NCBI GenBank assembly: GCA_046152925.1
Contig: JBJXFX010000028.1
Span: 1-33,691, forward strand
DNA length: 33,691 nt
From: CAMAUF01 sp046152925
GTDB lineage: Bacteria; Chloroflexota; Dehalococcoidia; Tepidiformales; Tepidiformaceae
Direction of reading: 5' to 3'
Below the pieces are notes generated by a model. The model had not been told where the DNA came from, did not search any database, and saw nothing but the letters and a program-made list of their open reading frames with translations. A program made the translations under genes and the position numbers. This document shows, in pieces, positions 15,799 through 23,092 of the stretch. Every line of letters starts with the position of its first letter. Position 1 is the stretch's first letter.

Positions 15799-15999
15799 AT
15801 GAAGCGCTTGCCCACTCGCATTGCGTCATGGTTCCGCGGCCACTGGCGGGCTGATGCGCACGCCCGCGCCCGCTCGGACCAGGCGTCGATCGCAAACATC
15901 GATTGGAACGCGACGGCTACGGCGGCAGCCGTCCAGTCCGCGGCAGATGTCTCGGCCGCCAAGGCAGGCAGCCCTGCTGACGAAGGCGGCGAGGGATAG
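15799..15999 (+). CDS. 66-residue hypothetical protein
   Basis: I do not recognise this family. The ATG at 15799 has GGAGG eight bases upstream, so it looks translated. The first 25 residues are basic and aromatic (MKRLPTRIASWFRGHWRADAH). The rest is Ala-rich and acidic at the end (GSPADEGGEG). The amphipathic basic N-terminus could touch membrane or nucleic acid; this is a guess. It follows the 18-bp hairpin within the stress island. Confidence 0.6.
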   Translation: MKRLPTRIASWFRGHWRADAHARARSDQASIANIDWNATATAAAVQSAADVSAAKAGSPADEGGEG

Positions 16000-16301
16000 C
16001 CCAACGCGCCCCGCGCGCGATGTCTCACCGGCTCAGGACTCGCCCCGCCTCGCCTGCTCGTCCCGTGCATGGCGCGCGGCGAGGGGGCTGTGCCGTGGAT
16101 TCGCCGGCGATCGGTGGGCGACGGCCAGCGTTACCTTAACGTCCGAGTGTCAGTTTTGGACAGACGGCGGGGAGACACTCCTAGTGACGGAGAACCGTCC
16201 GGCATGACTCCCGCCTCGTAAGGGGACCCCCAACGGGGGCGGGCACTCCCAGTCGGGAGCATCGTTGGACCGGCCCACCTCTCGTCGGAAGTCAGGACTC
16301 T
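16000..16301. other. 302-base gene-free stretch with a spaced inverted repeat
   Basis: I see no supported gene here. It contains GAGTGTC (16145-16151) facing GACACTC (16174-16180) around 22 bases, a short CTCCC/GGGAG hairpin near 16247-16260, and a CCCCC/GGGGG pairing near 16227-16239. It probably holds the promoter and leader of the GlsB/YeaQ gene, but no clear -35/-10 pair stands out. Confidence 0.45.
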
Positions 16302-16589
16302 ATGGGATTGCTTACCTGGATCCTTGTCGGTCTCGTGGCCGGCTTCATCGCCAAGCTCATCCTCGGTGGGGGCGACGGCGCCGGACTCCGGGGCGTGGTC
16401 ATCACGACGCTGCTCGGTGTCGCTGGCGCCCTGGTCGGGGGATTCGTCAGCGTCGCCCTTGGCTATGGCGACGTGACGGGCTTCAACGTTCGCAGCCTCG
16501 TCATTGCCGTACTTGGCGCAATCGCGGTCATCGTCGTCTACCGCGCAATCACCTCCCGCCAGAGCGGAGGGCGCCGTGGGCTCATCTAA
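16302..16589 (+). CDS. GlsB/YeaQ/YmgE family stress membrane protein
   Basis: This 95-residue integral membrane protein has three hydrophobic segments (about 3-21, 31-52, 64-81). The family signature is GLLTWILVGLVAGFIAKLI, followed by a Gly-rich turn (GGGDG) and GVVITTLLGVAGALVGGFV. These transglycosylase-associated-type proteins are induced by general, acid or osmotic stress; mechanism unknown. The start follows TCAGGAC. Fifty bases separate it from the next small membrane gene. Confidence 0.92.
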   Translation: MGLLTWILVGLVAGFIAKLILGGGDGAGLRGVVITTLLGVAGALVGGFVSVALGYGDVTGFNVRSLVIAVLGAIAVIVVYRAITSRQSGGRRGLI

Positions 16590-16639
16590 GAGCGGCCCAC
16601 TCCGCATCGGCACGCATCGACAAGAGAAAGTAGGGACAA

Positions 16640-16858
16640 GTGAGTAGTGGAAGCATCGGCCTGAGCCTCGTCCTCATCGCCGTCGGGGCGATCCTCACCT
16701 GGGCGGTCGAGGCGACCGTCTCGGGCATCGATATCACCGTCGTGGGCGTGATTCTCATGGTGGTCGGAGTGGTCGGGCTGGTGTTCACGCTCCTGTTCTG
16801 GACGAGCATCAGCCCGCTTGGCCGGCGCGATGGCCGTGAACGCCACGACTCGATTTAG
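16640..16858 (+). CDS. DUF6458-like two-helix membrane protein
   Basis: This 72-residue protein has two transmembrane helices (about 5-24 and 33-54) joined by SGIDITVVG. The pattern GxSLxLIAVGAILxxAV, then SGIDIxxVGxILMVVGVVGLV, is that of DUF6458, widespread in Actinomycetota and relatives, function unknown. The start is GTG at 16640 with AGGGA upstream. The tail is charged (GRRDGRERHD). A strong hairpin follows. Confidence 0.82.
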   Translation: MSSGSIGLSLVLIAVGAILTWAVEATVSGIDITVVGVILMVVGVVGLVFTLLFWTSISPLGRRDGRERHDSI

Positions 16859-16899
16859 CGGCGAGGTGCGGTCCCTGACCGAGCGCCTGCTTTCGCAAG

Positions 16900-16932
16900 G
16901 CGTCCGTCCCCTTCTTCAAGCGGGACGGACGC
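16900..16932 (+). terminator. 11-bp hairpin between small stress genes
   Basis: GCGTCCGTCCC (16900-16910) pairs perfectly with GGGACGGACGC (16922-16932) around an 11-base loop. It lies 41 bases after the DUF6458-like stop and 38 bases before the next ATG. No T-run. Confidence 0.6.
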
Positions 16933-16970
16933 GCACAAGACGGATGCCCAAGCGGGTATCGGAGGTACTC

Positions 16971-17549
16971 ATGGAAACCTGGATGATGATCGCGATCGGC
17001 GCCGCTGGCGTAGCCGCGATCGGAGTCGTGGTGGGCGGCCTCCTGTGGGCCGACCGCCGCAAGCGCGGCAAGCAGACCAGCACGCTCCGCGAAGGATTTG
17101 GCCCGGAATACGCGCGAACCGTTGGTGAGCAAGGGCGCTCGGACGCTGAAAAGGACCTCATCGCGCGCCAAGAACGCTCGAACCTGTTCCCGGTGCGGTC
17201 ACTGACGGCGATCGAGGTCACGCACTACACCGACCGATGGGCGAGCGCCCAAGCCCAATTCGTCGTGGACCCTGGGGCCGCGATGTCCGCGACCGGCCAC
17301 CTCGTTGCGGAAGTCATCGCCGCGCGGGGCTACCCGGGAGCCGAATTCGAACAGGGCGCCAGCGCGCTCTCCGTTGACCATCCGCGCGTCGTCCAGGACT
17401 ACCGCGCCGCGCACGCGGTCGAACTCCGGCACCAACGGAATCCGGTCGCGACGGACGAACTCAGGGCCGCAATGGGCCAATACCACCACGTGTTCACCGA
17501 ACTCACGCAAGGCGCCACGCTGAGCGCCCCGGTTGTCAGCGTCGCCTAG
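16971..17549 (+). CDS. Conserved single-pass membrane protein of unknown function
   Basis: This 192-residue protein has one N-terminal transmembrane helix (about 5-26), a basic RRKRGKQ turn, and a soluble region. The conserved stretch is LREGFGPEYARTV, then LIARQERSNLFPVR, YTDRWASAQAQFVVDP and a helical HLVAEVIAARGYPG. I know this pattern from uncharacterised proteins next to CsbD and PRC-barrel genes in soil bacteria; no activity is known. The ATG at 16971 follows GGAGG; an upstream extension of the frame lies over the hairpin and is unlikely to be translated. Confidence 0.8.
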   Translation: METWMMIAIGAAGVAAIGVVVGGLLWADRRKRGKQTSTLREGFGPEYARTVGEQGRSDAEKDLIARQERSNLFPVRSLTAIEVTHYTDRWASAQAQFVVDPGAAMSATGHLVAEVIAARGYPGAEFEQGASALSVDHPRVVQDYRAAHAVELRHQRNPVATDELRAAMGQYHHVFTELTQGATLSAPVVSVA

Positions 17550-17571
17550 GCGACGGAAGGGACGATTGACG

Positions 17572-18060
17572 ATGGTTACCACTTCGATGTGCCGCGTCGC
17601 GAGTGCCGAGCCCGACCAGGACGAGGAGCCTGTGAACGCCCAAACAGCGCCCATCGCTCGTATCGAAGACGGCCGTGTGGCGGAGCGCCTGGCGGGTGGC
17701 ATCCGATCTCGCTTTGTCGGCGCGAGCGTCCCAGTCGATGAGTCGGTCAAGCCTAACGGGCGGCCATTCGGCCGGTTCGTCGGCCGCAGGGAGCGGGAGC
17801 GCATTGCTGGCGCGAGAGGGCGCCGGCCCGACATCGCGAGCGGCCCGGCCCTCGCAGCCGCTGAGGACGGAACGACCGCGCCGCCCGCCGCCGGGACGGG
17901 GCTCCACGCACATCGCTGGGTGATCGAAGAGCCCGCAGGCCCGACGAGCACCGGCCGTTGCCGTGGCTGTGGGGAAGAGCGTGCGTTTTGGAACTGGGTG
18001 CCGGAGACGGACTTCGTGACGGCGACTGACTACGCGGCCGGCGCGAGCATCGCAGGCTAA
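17572..18060 (+). CDS. Hypothetical protein with C-terminal single-CxxC motif
   Basis: This 162-residue protein is mostly low-complexity, Arg/Ala/Pro-rich and probably disordered for the first 110 residues. The C-terminal 45 residues are the conserved part: HRWVIEEPAGPTSTGRC, then RGCGEERAFWNWVPE, with Cys130 and Cys133. One CxxC pair could bind zinc as a dimer or be redox active. I do not know a characterised homologue. The start is uncertain: ATG 17572 is used, and the ribosome site is weak. It lies 22 bases after the preceding gene. Confidence 0.62.
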   Translation: MVTTSMCRVASAEPDQDEEPVNAQTAPIARIEDGRVAERLAGGIRSRFVGASVPVDESVKPNGRPFGRFVGRRERERIAGARGRRPDIASGPALAAAEDGTTAPPAAGTGLHAHRWVIEEPAGPTSTGRCRGCGEERAFWNWVPETDFVTATDYAAGASIAG

Positions 18061-18103
18061 CCGCGGCCCCGCTGACGGCACGAGAGCCCTCGCCCGCCAG
18101 GAC

Positions 18104-18132
18104 CGCCGTCCGACTCGGATCACCGGACGGCG
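18104..18132 (+). terminator. 9-bp hairpin ending the preceding transcript
   Basis: CGCCGTCCG (18104-18112) pairs perfectly with CGGACGGCG (18124-18132) around 11 bases, 43 bases after the stop codon. There is no T-run, as with the other hairpins in this island. Confidence 0.55.
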
Positions 18133-18268
18133 CGTCCCTCACCACGGCGCCGTCGACGGCTGGTTCCAGGCGGCGAAGCCATCCAGGCGCTTCGGGATGA
18201 TCGTTGAGGTCCCTTAGGCCCACGGTTGGGGTTCCAAGCGTTCTCACGAGTCCCACGGAAGTGGACAA

Positions 18269-18280
18269 GGCACATGTGCC
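18269..18280. promoter_or_regulatory. Perfect palindrome abutting a ribosome-binding site
   Basis: GGCACATGTGCC is directly followed by AAGGAG (18281-18286) and ATG 18293. It could be an operator, or its hairpin could affect ribosome access. Confidence 0.4.
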
Positions 18281-18292
18281 AAGGAGTAGCGG

Positions 18293-18349
18293 ATGTCACG
18301 AAAGACGTTTGACATTGTCCTTTAATCCGGAGGTCTCGTAATCGCCGCG
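18293..18349 (+). other. Interrupted N-terminus: start, ten codons, then in-frame TAA
   Basis: ATG 18293 has an ideal ribosome site (AAGGAG, six-base spacing) and encodes MSRKTFDIVL. A TAA then occurs at 18323-18325. The same frame continues SGGLVIAA into the downstream CDS without shift. MxRKTFD is the usual start of this membrane-protein family, so the TAA looks like a nonsense change inside the true gene. Confidence 0.7.
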
Positions 18350-18976
18350 ATGCTCGTTTTCCTCGGGTTCGTCCTGTCCGACCAGGGGAAGTTCGCCGAC
18401 AGCTATGTCCGCGATCAGCTCGGCCAGCAGCGGATTACCTTCGCAACCGCCGAGCGGCTCACCCCTGAAGAGAAGTCATGGAAGCCCGGTTCGCGGTGCC
18501 TCATCGGCCATGCAGGCCAGCTCTTGGAAACCGGGAAACAGGCCGAGTGCTACGCGAACTACTTCATCGCGTTCCACGTCGCCAGCGGAGCCGAAAGGGC
18601 CGGCTTCCCGGGGGAGACATACGCCACGCTCGGTGGCATCCAAGCCACCCTGCGCACCGATATCGCAACCGCCACATCGATGAACCAAGCGGCGGCGGCC
18701 GCAACTGCCCAGAAGCGGCTGGACGACGCGACCGCCCTGCGCGCCACTGCGCAGACGGGTGAAACGCTACGCGGGCTCTTGCTGACCTCGTACGGCTTCA
18801 GCATTTTCGGAGACAAGGCGACGCTCGCGGGCGCGGTTTGCTTCATCGTGGCGGGCCTTTTGGCTCTCGTCGCTGTCGCGGGCTTCGCGCACGCCAGCCG
18901 GGTCGGCCGGCCTGCGAAGTCCGCCGGTGGCCTACCCGCATTCGGGCCCGCGCCCGCGGCGGTCCAGCAGGCGTGA
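18350..18976 (+). CDS. Conserved membrane protein of unknown function (N-terminus cut off by stop)
   Basis: The open part encodes 208 residues from ATG 18350. It has the remains of an N-terminal transmembrane helix (MLVFLGFVL), an extracytoplasmic region with QLGQQRITFATAERLTPEE and YANYFIAFHVASG, then GETLRGLLLTSYGFSIFGDKATL leading into a second helix (about 164-184). I recall uncharacterised two-helix proteins of this build in Actinomycetota. The real start is probably 18293, but an in-frame TAA intervenes. GGAGG at 18329-18333 is 16 bases from ATG 18350, too far to be a good ribosome site. Options: pseudogene, weak restart, stop readthrough, or sequence error. If restart is used, the first helix is shortened. 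Confidence 0.72.
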   Translation: MLVFLGFVLSDQGKFADSYVRDQLGQQRITFATAERLTPEEKSWKPGSRCLIGHAGQLLETGKQAECYANYFIAFHVASGAERAGFPGETYATLGGIQATLRTDIATATSMNQAAAAATAQKRLDDATALRATAQTGETLRGLLLTSYGFSIFGDKATLAGAVCFIVAGLLALVAVAGFAHASRVGRPAKSAGGLPAFGPAPAAVQQA

Positions 18977-19002
18977 CGTCCTACCGGCGTTGCTCGATTC
19001 CT

Positions 19003-19019
19003 GCGGGATCGTGTCCCGC
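19003..19019 (+). terminator. Short hairpin between the stress island and the mannoside genes
   Basis: GCGGGA (19003-19008) pairs with TCCCGC (19014-19019) around TCGTG, 26 bases after the preceding stop. Only six pairs and no T-run. Confidence 0.35.
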
Positions 19020-19055
19020 CGGCCTTACCCACACCACCGAACCAAGGAGGGCTCC

Positions 19056-19433
19056 GTGGAACTGGTCAATTCAGGTGCTGTGACCCGTGTTGAGAAACCC
19101 TGGGGTTACGAACTGATCTTCGCCCATACCGACGCGTACGTCGGCAAGATCATCCACATTAACGCCGGCCACCGGCTCTCCCGCCAATACCACGTAATGA
19201 AAGACGAGACCCTCCTCGTCGAGTCGGGCGAACTCGACCTCGAGGTCGGACCGGCAGATCGGTTCGAGACCATCCGTATGCGCGAGCGAGATGCATTCCG
19301 CGTTACCCCGGGCACCATCCATCGCATGGTTGGGGTCACCGATGTCAGCGTCATTGAAGTGTCCACACCCCACCTCGACGACGTGGTGCGCCTGGCGGAT
19401 GACTACGGGCGCGAAGGCACCAACGCCCGTTGA
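19056..19433 (+). CDS. Mannose-6-phosphate isomerase type II-like cupin
   Basis: This 125-residue single cupin domain matches the C-terminal isomerase part of bifunctional mannose-1-phosphate guanylyltransferase/isomerases: VEKPWGYELIFAHTDAYVGK, INAGHRLSRQYH, KDETLLVESGELDLEVG, and FRVTPGTIHRMVG. Metal ligands of the cupin are likely His (GHRLSRQYH), Glu (DETLL) and His (GTIHRM). It would convert fructose-6-phosphate and mannose-6-phosphate, feeding GDP-mannose. The start is GTG 19056, five bases after AAGGAGG. It leads the run of glycosyltransferase, GH130 and barrel protein genes. Confidence 0.85.
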   Translation: MELVNSGAVTRVEKPWGYELIFAHTDAYVGKIIHINAGHRLSRQYHVMKDETLLVESGELDLEVGPADRFETIRMRERDAFRVTPGTIHRMVGVTDVSVIEVSTPHLDDVVRLADDYGREGTNAR

Positions 19434-19484
19434 GCCGTGACGGACACCGTCCGCCGGGCGGGCGACAGCAGGAAGGGGCACTTC

Positions 19485-20762
19485 ATGTCATATAAGCTTC
19501 ACAACAGAGTTGGCGGTGCAGGCGCCGGGGACCGGGTGGTGGCCGCGCGGCTTCGGGTCGCGGTGCTGTCGACTGTGCCGCCACGCCAGTGCGGGATTGC
19601 CACGTTTGCAGACAATCTCTTCTCAGCGATCACAACCGTTGAACCAGGCGTGCAATGCCCCAGCGCTGCGATCACGCGCGAAGGAGCCACGGACCGCTAC
19701 GGCGACAGCGTCTGCTGGCGAGTGACCCAGGGGAGCGGCTCCAGCTTCCGTGCCCTTGCGTCCGACCTGAACAAGTCGGATGTCGACCTCGTGTCGGTTC
19801 AGCACGAGTTCGGGCTCTATGGCGGCTGGGATGGCACGTACACGGACCACCTCGGGCCATTCTTGGCGATGCTTCACAAGCCCGCGATCACCACGTTCCA
19901 CACGGTCCTGCCCGCGCCGGAGCCGGCCCAGTTGGCCGCTGTCTGTGACATTGCCGCCCGCAGCGCTGCGGTCATCGTGATGACCGATGTCGCACAGCGG
20001 CTCCTCGTAACGGTTTACGGCCTCCCCGCGGGAAAGATCCACGTCATCCCCCACGGAGTGCCCGTGATGCGCCCCGGCCTGCATCCCGAGGTGCGTGCAC
20101 GGCTTGGGCTCGCGGGCCGGACGGTCATCACGACTTTCGGCCTGGTCGACCCACGGAAGGGGATCGAGTTCATGGTCGAAGGGATGGCCACCGTCGCCCA
20201 GCGAGACCCCCGGGCGCTCTATCTGGTGTTGGGCAAGTCCCACCCCGAGCTCGTGGCTCGTGAAGGAGAACGCTATCGCGCGACCATCGAAGACCTCGTG
20301 GCGAGGCGCGGCCTCCAGGGGCACGTGCGGCTTGTGAACCGGTATCTCGCCGAAGAGGACATCGTCGACTACCTCGAAGCGACGGATGTGTACGTGACTC
20401 CCTACCTGGACCCGAACCAGATCACCAGCGGCACCCTTGCCTACGCGCTCGGGGCCGGCAGGGCGATTGTCTCAACCTCGTACCTGCACGCCGTCGAGGC
20501 GCTCGACCGTGGGCGTGGGTTGCTCGTCGATTTCCGATCTGCGGGGAGCCTGTCCGCCGCGGTACTTCGAGTGATTGAAGAGCCCGGCTTAAGATCCGAC
20601 CTCGAACGAAGCGCACACGCGTGGGGCGCGACGACATACTGGCCGCAGGTCGCCCGCACGACTGCTGCGCTCTTTCGGCGGGTCGCGGCCGAGGTTCGGC
20701 CGCAGCGTAAGGGGCCCGTCGTTAACGCCCGGACGCGTGTGGCCGTGGCTGGTCCCCGATGA
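19485..20762 (+). CDS. GT4-family glycosyltransferase
   Basis: This GT-B glycosyltransferase of 425 residues has an N-terminal acceptor domain with PRQCGIATFADNL (33-45) and QHEFGLYGG (106-114). Its nucleotide-sugar domain has PHGVP (189-193), FGLVDPRKGIE (218-228) and QITSGTLAYALGAG (312-325). In this subgroup the first Glu of the common ExxxxxxxE motif is replaced (Gln/Thr). GDP-mannose is the most likely donor given the isomerase and GH130 neighbours; this is inference. The start chosen is ATG 19485 after AGGAAGGGG; an in-frame GTG at 19437 lacks a ribosome site. The stop overlaps the GH130 start (ATGA). Confidence 0.87.
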   Translation: MSYKLHNRVGGAGAGDRVVAARLRVAVLSTVPPRQCGIATFADNLFSAITTVEPGVQCPSAAITREGATDRYGDSVCWRVTQGSGSSFRALASDLNKSDVDLVSVQHEFGLYGGWDGTYTDHLGPFLAMLHKPAITTFHTVLPAPEPAQLAAVCDIAARSAAVIVMTDVAQRLLVTVYGLPAGKIHVIPHGVPVMRPGLHPEVRARLGLAGRTVITTFGLVDPRKGIEFMVEGMATVAQRDPRALYLVLGKSHPELVAREGERYRATIEDLVARRGLQGHVRLVNRYLAEEDIVDYLEATDVYVTPYLDPNQITSGTLAYALGAGRAIVSTSYLHAVEALDRGRGLLVDFRSAGSLSAAVLRVIEEPGLRSDLERSAHAWGATTYWPQVARTTAALFRRVAAEVRPQRKGPVVNARTRVAVAGPR

Positions 20763-21778
20763 TCGAGCCTGGACATCGGCTTCGCGAGCTCTTCACGCGC
20801 TATCCGGGCAACCCGATCCTTCAGGCGGCCGACTGGCCCTACCCTGTGAACACCGTCTTCAACCCGGGGGCCGTCAAGCTCGAAGACGGCGAAACCCTGC
20901 TCCTCGTCCGGGTCGAAGACCTGCGCGGCGTCTCGCACCTCACCGTCGCTCGCAGTCGCGACGGCCTGACGGGGTGGGAAGTAGATCCGATCCCAAGCAT
21001 GTATCCAGAGGTCGAGAGGCATCCTGAAGAGAAGTGGGGTATCGAAGATCCCCGCATTACATGGCTTGATGAGATCGGTGAGTTCGCTATCACGTACACG
21101 GCGTTCTCGGCGAATGGCCCGCTGGTGGCGCTCGCCACAACCCGAGACTTCCACTCATTCACGCACAGGGGGCCGATCGCGCCGCCTGACGACAAGGACG
21201 CGGCGCTGTTCCCGCGCCGGTTCAAGGGACGCTGGGCCTTGATTCACCGGCCGGCACCTGCCTTCTCCGTAGCCAAAGCCAACATCTGGCTTTCATTCTC
21301 GACCGACCTGGTGCACTGGGGAGACCACACCGTCCTCATGCAGGCGCGCGAAGGCTCCTTTTGGGATGCCGGGAAGATCGGCCTCTCGCCGCCGCCGATC
21401 CTGACAACGGCCGGCTGGCTCATCATCTACCACGGCGTGCGCCGCACGGCCAGCGGTGCGATCTACCGCCTGGGACTTGCGTTGCTCGACCTCGAGGACC
21501 CGGCCGTCGTCCTCCACCGGGGCGAGGAATGGGTCTTCGGCCCGGCCGCGCCGTACGAACAGCTCGGCGATGTCCCGAACGTCGTGTTCCCCTGCGGCAC
21601 CGTCCTGGACGAAACGAGTGGCGAATTGCGGATGTATTACGGCGCCGCTGATAGCTGCGTCGCCGTTGCTACCGCGAATATCGCGGACCTGGTCGAGTGG
21701 CTGACCACGAAGCGTGCGGCACCGGAAGCGAGGGCTCGGCTAGCCGTATCGCCCCAGCTGGGGTTGGCGTCATCGTAG
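20759..21778 (+). CDS. GH130-family beta-mannoside phosphorylase (or hydrolase)
   Basis: This 339-residue five-bladed-propeller enzyme matches GH130: NTVFNPGAVKL, RVEDLRGVSHL, and WGIEDPRIT with the proposed catalytic Asp97. It continues with KDAALFPRRF, LIHRPAP, GKIGLSPPPI and YHGVR. Arg residues near 153 and 164 and His225 lie where phosphorylases bind phosphate, favouring phosphorolysis to mannose-1-phosphate over hydrolysis. There is no signal peptide, so it acts in the cytoplasm. Translational coupling to the glycosyltransferase suggests that both act on the same mannoside. Confidence 0.9.
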   Translation: MIEPGHRLRELFTRYPGNPILQAADWPYPVNTVFNPGAVKLEDGETLLLVRVEDLRGVSHLTVARSRDGLTGWEVDPIPSMYPEVERHPEEKWGIEDPRITWLDEIGEFAITYTAFSANGPLVALATTRDFHSFTHRGPIAPPDDKDAALFPRRFKGRWALIHRPAPAFSVAKANIWLSFSTDLVHWGDHTVLMQAREGSFWDAGKIGLSPPPILTTAGWLIIYHGVRRTASGAIYRLGLALLDLEDPAVVLHRGEEWVFGPAAPYEQLGDVPNVVFPCGTVLDETSGELRMYYGAADSCVAVATANIADLVEWLTTKRAAPEARARLAVSPQLGLASS

Positions 21779-21861
21779 GGCGGGCTTCTGAACGCGACGG
21801 CGGGGAGCCAACCTCGCTGGCACGCCACGGCCCACGGCTCGGCGGGCTCGGCGGGCTCGCC

Positions 21862-22899
21862 ATGATGCGGCAGCTGCGGCGGCTTACGCACTCGGTCCCG
21901 GCACTCGGTCCCGGCGTGTCTGCCATTGCGGTGTACTCGGAAGTAACGCCCGACGGGATGCGCGACCGCCCAGCGGCAGAGAGTGGTTTCGAGGGCGTCG
22001 CGTGTGTCGACGATTCCGCCCGCCTCGCCTGCCTCTACATCAGGATCTGGCGGCGCTACCGAGCCGATTGGGCACGGCGAGCCGCACTGGAGTCGCTCGC
22101 CTTTGTCAGGGCAATGCAGACACCGGAGGGCGGCTTCATCAACTTCCTCAGCGACTGGGATGGTACGAAGAACCTCGCCGGCCGCACCTCGGCTTCGCCG
22201 ACAGGACCGTGGCTCGCCCGCGCCTGCGAGGCCCTCGCGGCGGGCGGTCGCGCGTTCGAGGACGAGCGGTGCACGCAGGCGCTTCGGCGGGCCATCCCTT
22301 TGCTGCGCCTCCCGACGCCGCATCTGGATTTGCGGGCCGTCGCTCTCCTCGCGGCGTTGGAGTTTCCCCCCGCCACAGAGCCTGTGGAGTTGGCGGGCTG
22401 CGCTAGCAGCTGGGCCCAGGAGATCTTCGATTCGCGCATAGGCGCCCTGCTGCCGGATGCGCGGGACTCCAGCGCGGTCCACCTGTGGGGCCACCTACAA
22501 GAGTGCGCTCTCGCAGAGGCCGGCCTCCGCTTCGGCCGCGCGGACTGGACTCGGGCCGCTCAGGCTAGCTCCGACCTCCTGCTCGTACCGGCCGCGGAAT
22601 CGGCCTTCCCCGAACACACCAGCATCCCGTTTGATGTGAGCTGCACGGTTCGGGGGCTCGAATCCGTGGGCCGCGCCACGGGTGAGGGCCGCTATTTCCA
22701 CGCGTCCCAGTTGGCCCGGGCGTGGTTCGATGGCCGCAATGCCGCCGCCACGCCAGTCTTCGACGCGCCACGCGGGCTTGTGCACGACGGGATCGACGGC
22801 GGCTGCGTGAACGCGAACTCCGGCGCCGAGGCGAACATCGAGTACGGTTTGGCGCTTCTCGCTGGTATGGGCGCCCGAGCTCGCGCAAGCGGTCGCTGA
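21862..22899 (+). CDS. (Alpha/alpha)-barrel-like protein, probable glycosidase relative
   Basis: This protein of about 345 residues consists of repeated helical hairpins with GFEGVACVDDSARLA (42-56), TPEGGFINFLSDWDG (87-101) and SPTGPWLARACEAL. It resembles six-hairpin glycosidase-like folds, but no specific family can be named, and its acids could be catalytic or structural. The start is uncertain: paired ATGs at 21862/21865 are used. The frame is open back to a GTG at 21697, which would overlap the GH130 gene by 82 bases and add a low-complexity N-terminus. It probably acts on or builds the same saccharide as its neighbours. Confidence 0.72.
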   Translation: MMRQLRRLTHSVPALGPGVSAIAVYSEVTPDGMRDRPAAESGFEGVACVDDSARLACLYIRIWRRYRADWARRAALESLAFVRAMQTPEGGFINFLSDWDGTKNLAGRTSASPTGPWLARACEALAAGGRAFEDERCTQALRRAIPLLRLPTPHLDLRAVALLAALEFPPATEPVELAGCASSWAQEIFDSRIGALLPDARDSSAVHLWGHLQECALAEAGLRFGRADWTRAAQASSDLLLVPAAESAFPEHTSIPFDVSCTVRGLESVGRATGEGRYFHASQLARAWFDGRNAAATPVFDAPRGLVHDGIDGGCVNANSGAEANIEYGLALLAGMGARARASGR

Positions 22900-22904
22900 C
22901 ACAA

Positions 22905-23033
22905 CGAGGACCTAACCTCTGGGACCGTGAGAGCGACCCGGCCCTGCGCAACCGCTTTGCCCTTGTCGTGTAACTCCGCGGTCGAGGCGATGTCGTCCTC
23001 GCCGTAGGCTTCGCGGACAGTGTAATCGAGCAC
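22905..23033 (-). pseudogene. Possible coding remnant between barrel protein and tRNA
   Basis: On the minus strand a stretch of about 43 codons reads VLDYTVREAYGEDDIASTAE, then LHDKGKAVAQGRVALTVPE. It is protein-like, with mostly G or C in third codon positions. No credible start or full domain surrounds it, and the frame then runs antisense into the neighbouring gene. It may be the tail of a decayed hotdog-fold or similar enzyme; family not recognised with confidence. Confidence 0.25.
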
Positions 23034-23075
23034 CCCGTTCCCCCCCGTCCGGGGTGGTCAGCGAAGCGTGTCTGG

Positions 23076-23081
23076 TACACT
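23076..23081 (+). promoter_or_regulatory. Candidate -10 element for tRNA-Arg
   Basis: TACACT lies 12 bases before the tRNA 5' end. TGGTCA (23055-23060) is a poor -35 with short spacing. Confidence 0.4.
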
Positions 23082-23092
23082 CAAAATGGCGT

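Noticed and set aside
19437..19484. GTG start for the GT4 gene four bases after the cupin stop
   Set aside because: No ribosome site, while ATG 19485 has AGGAAGGGG. The extra residues are not domain-like, though coupling by GTG cannot be excluded.
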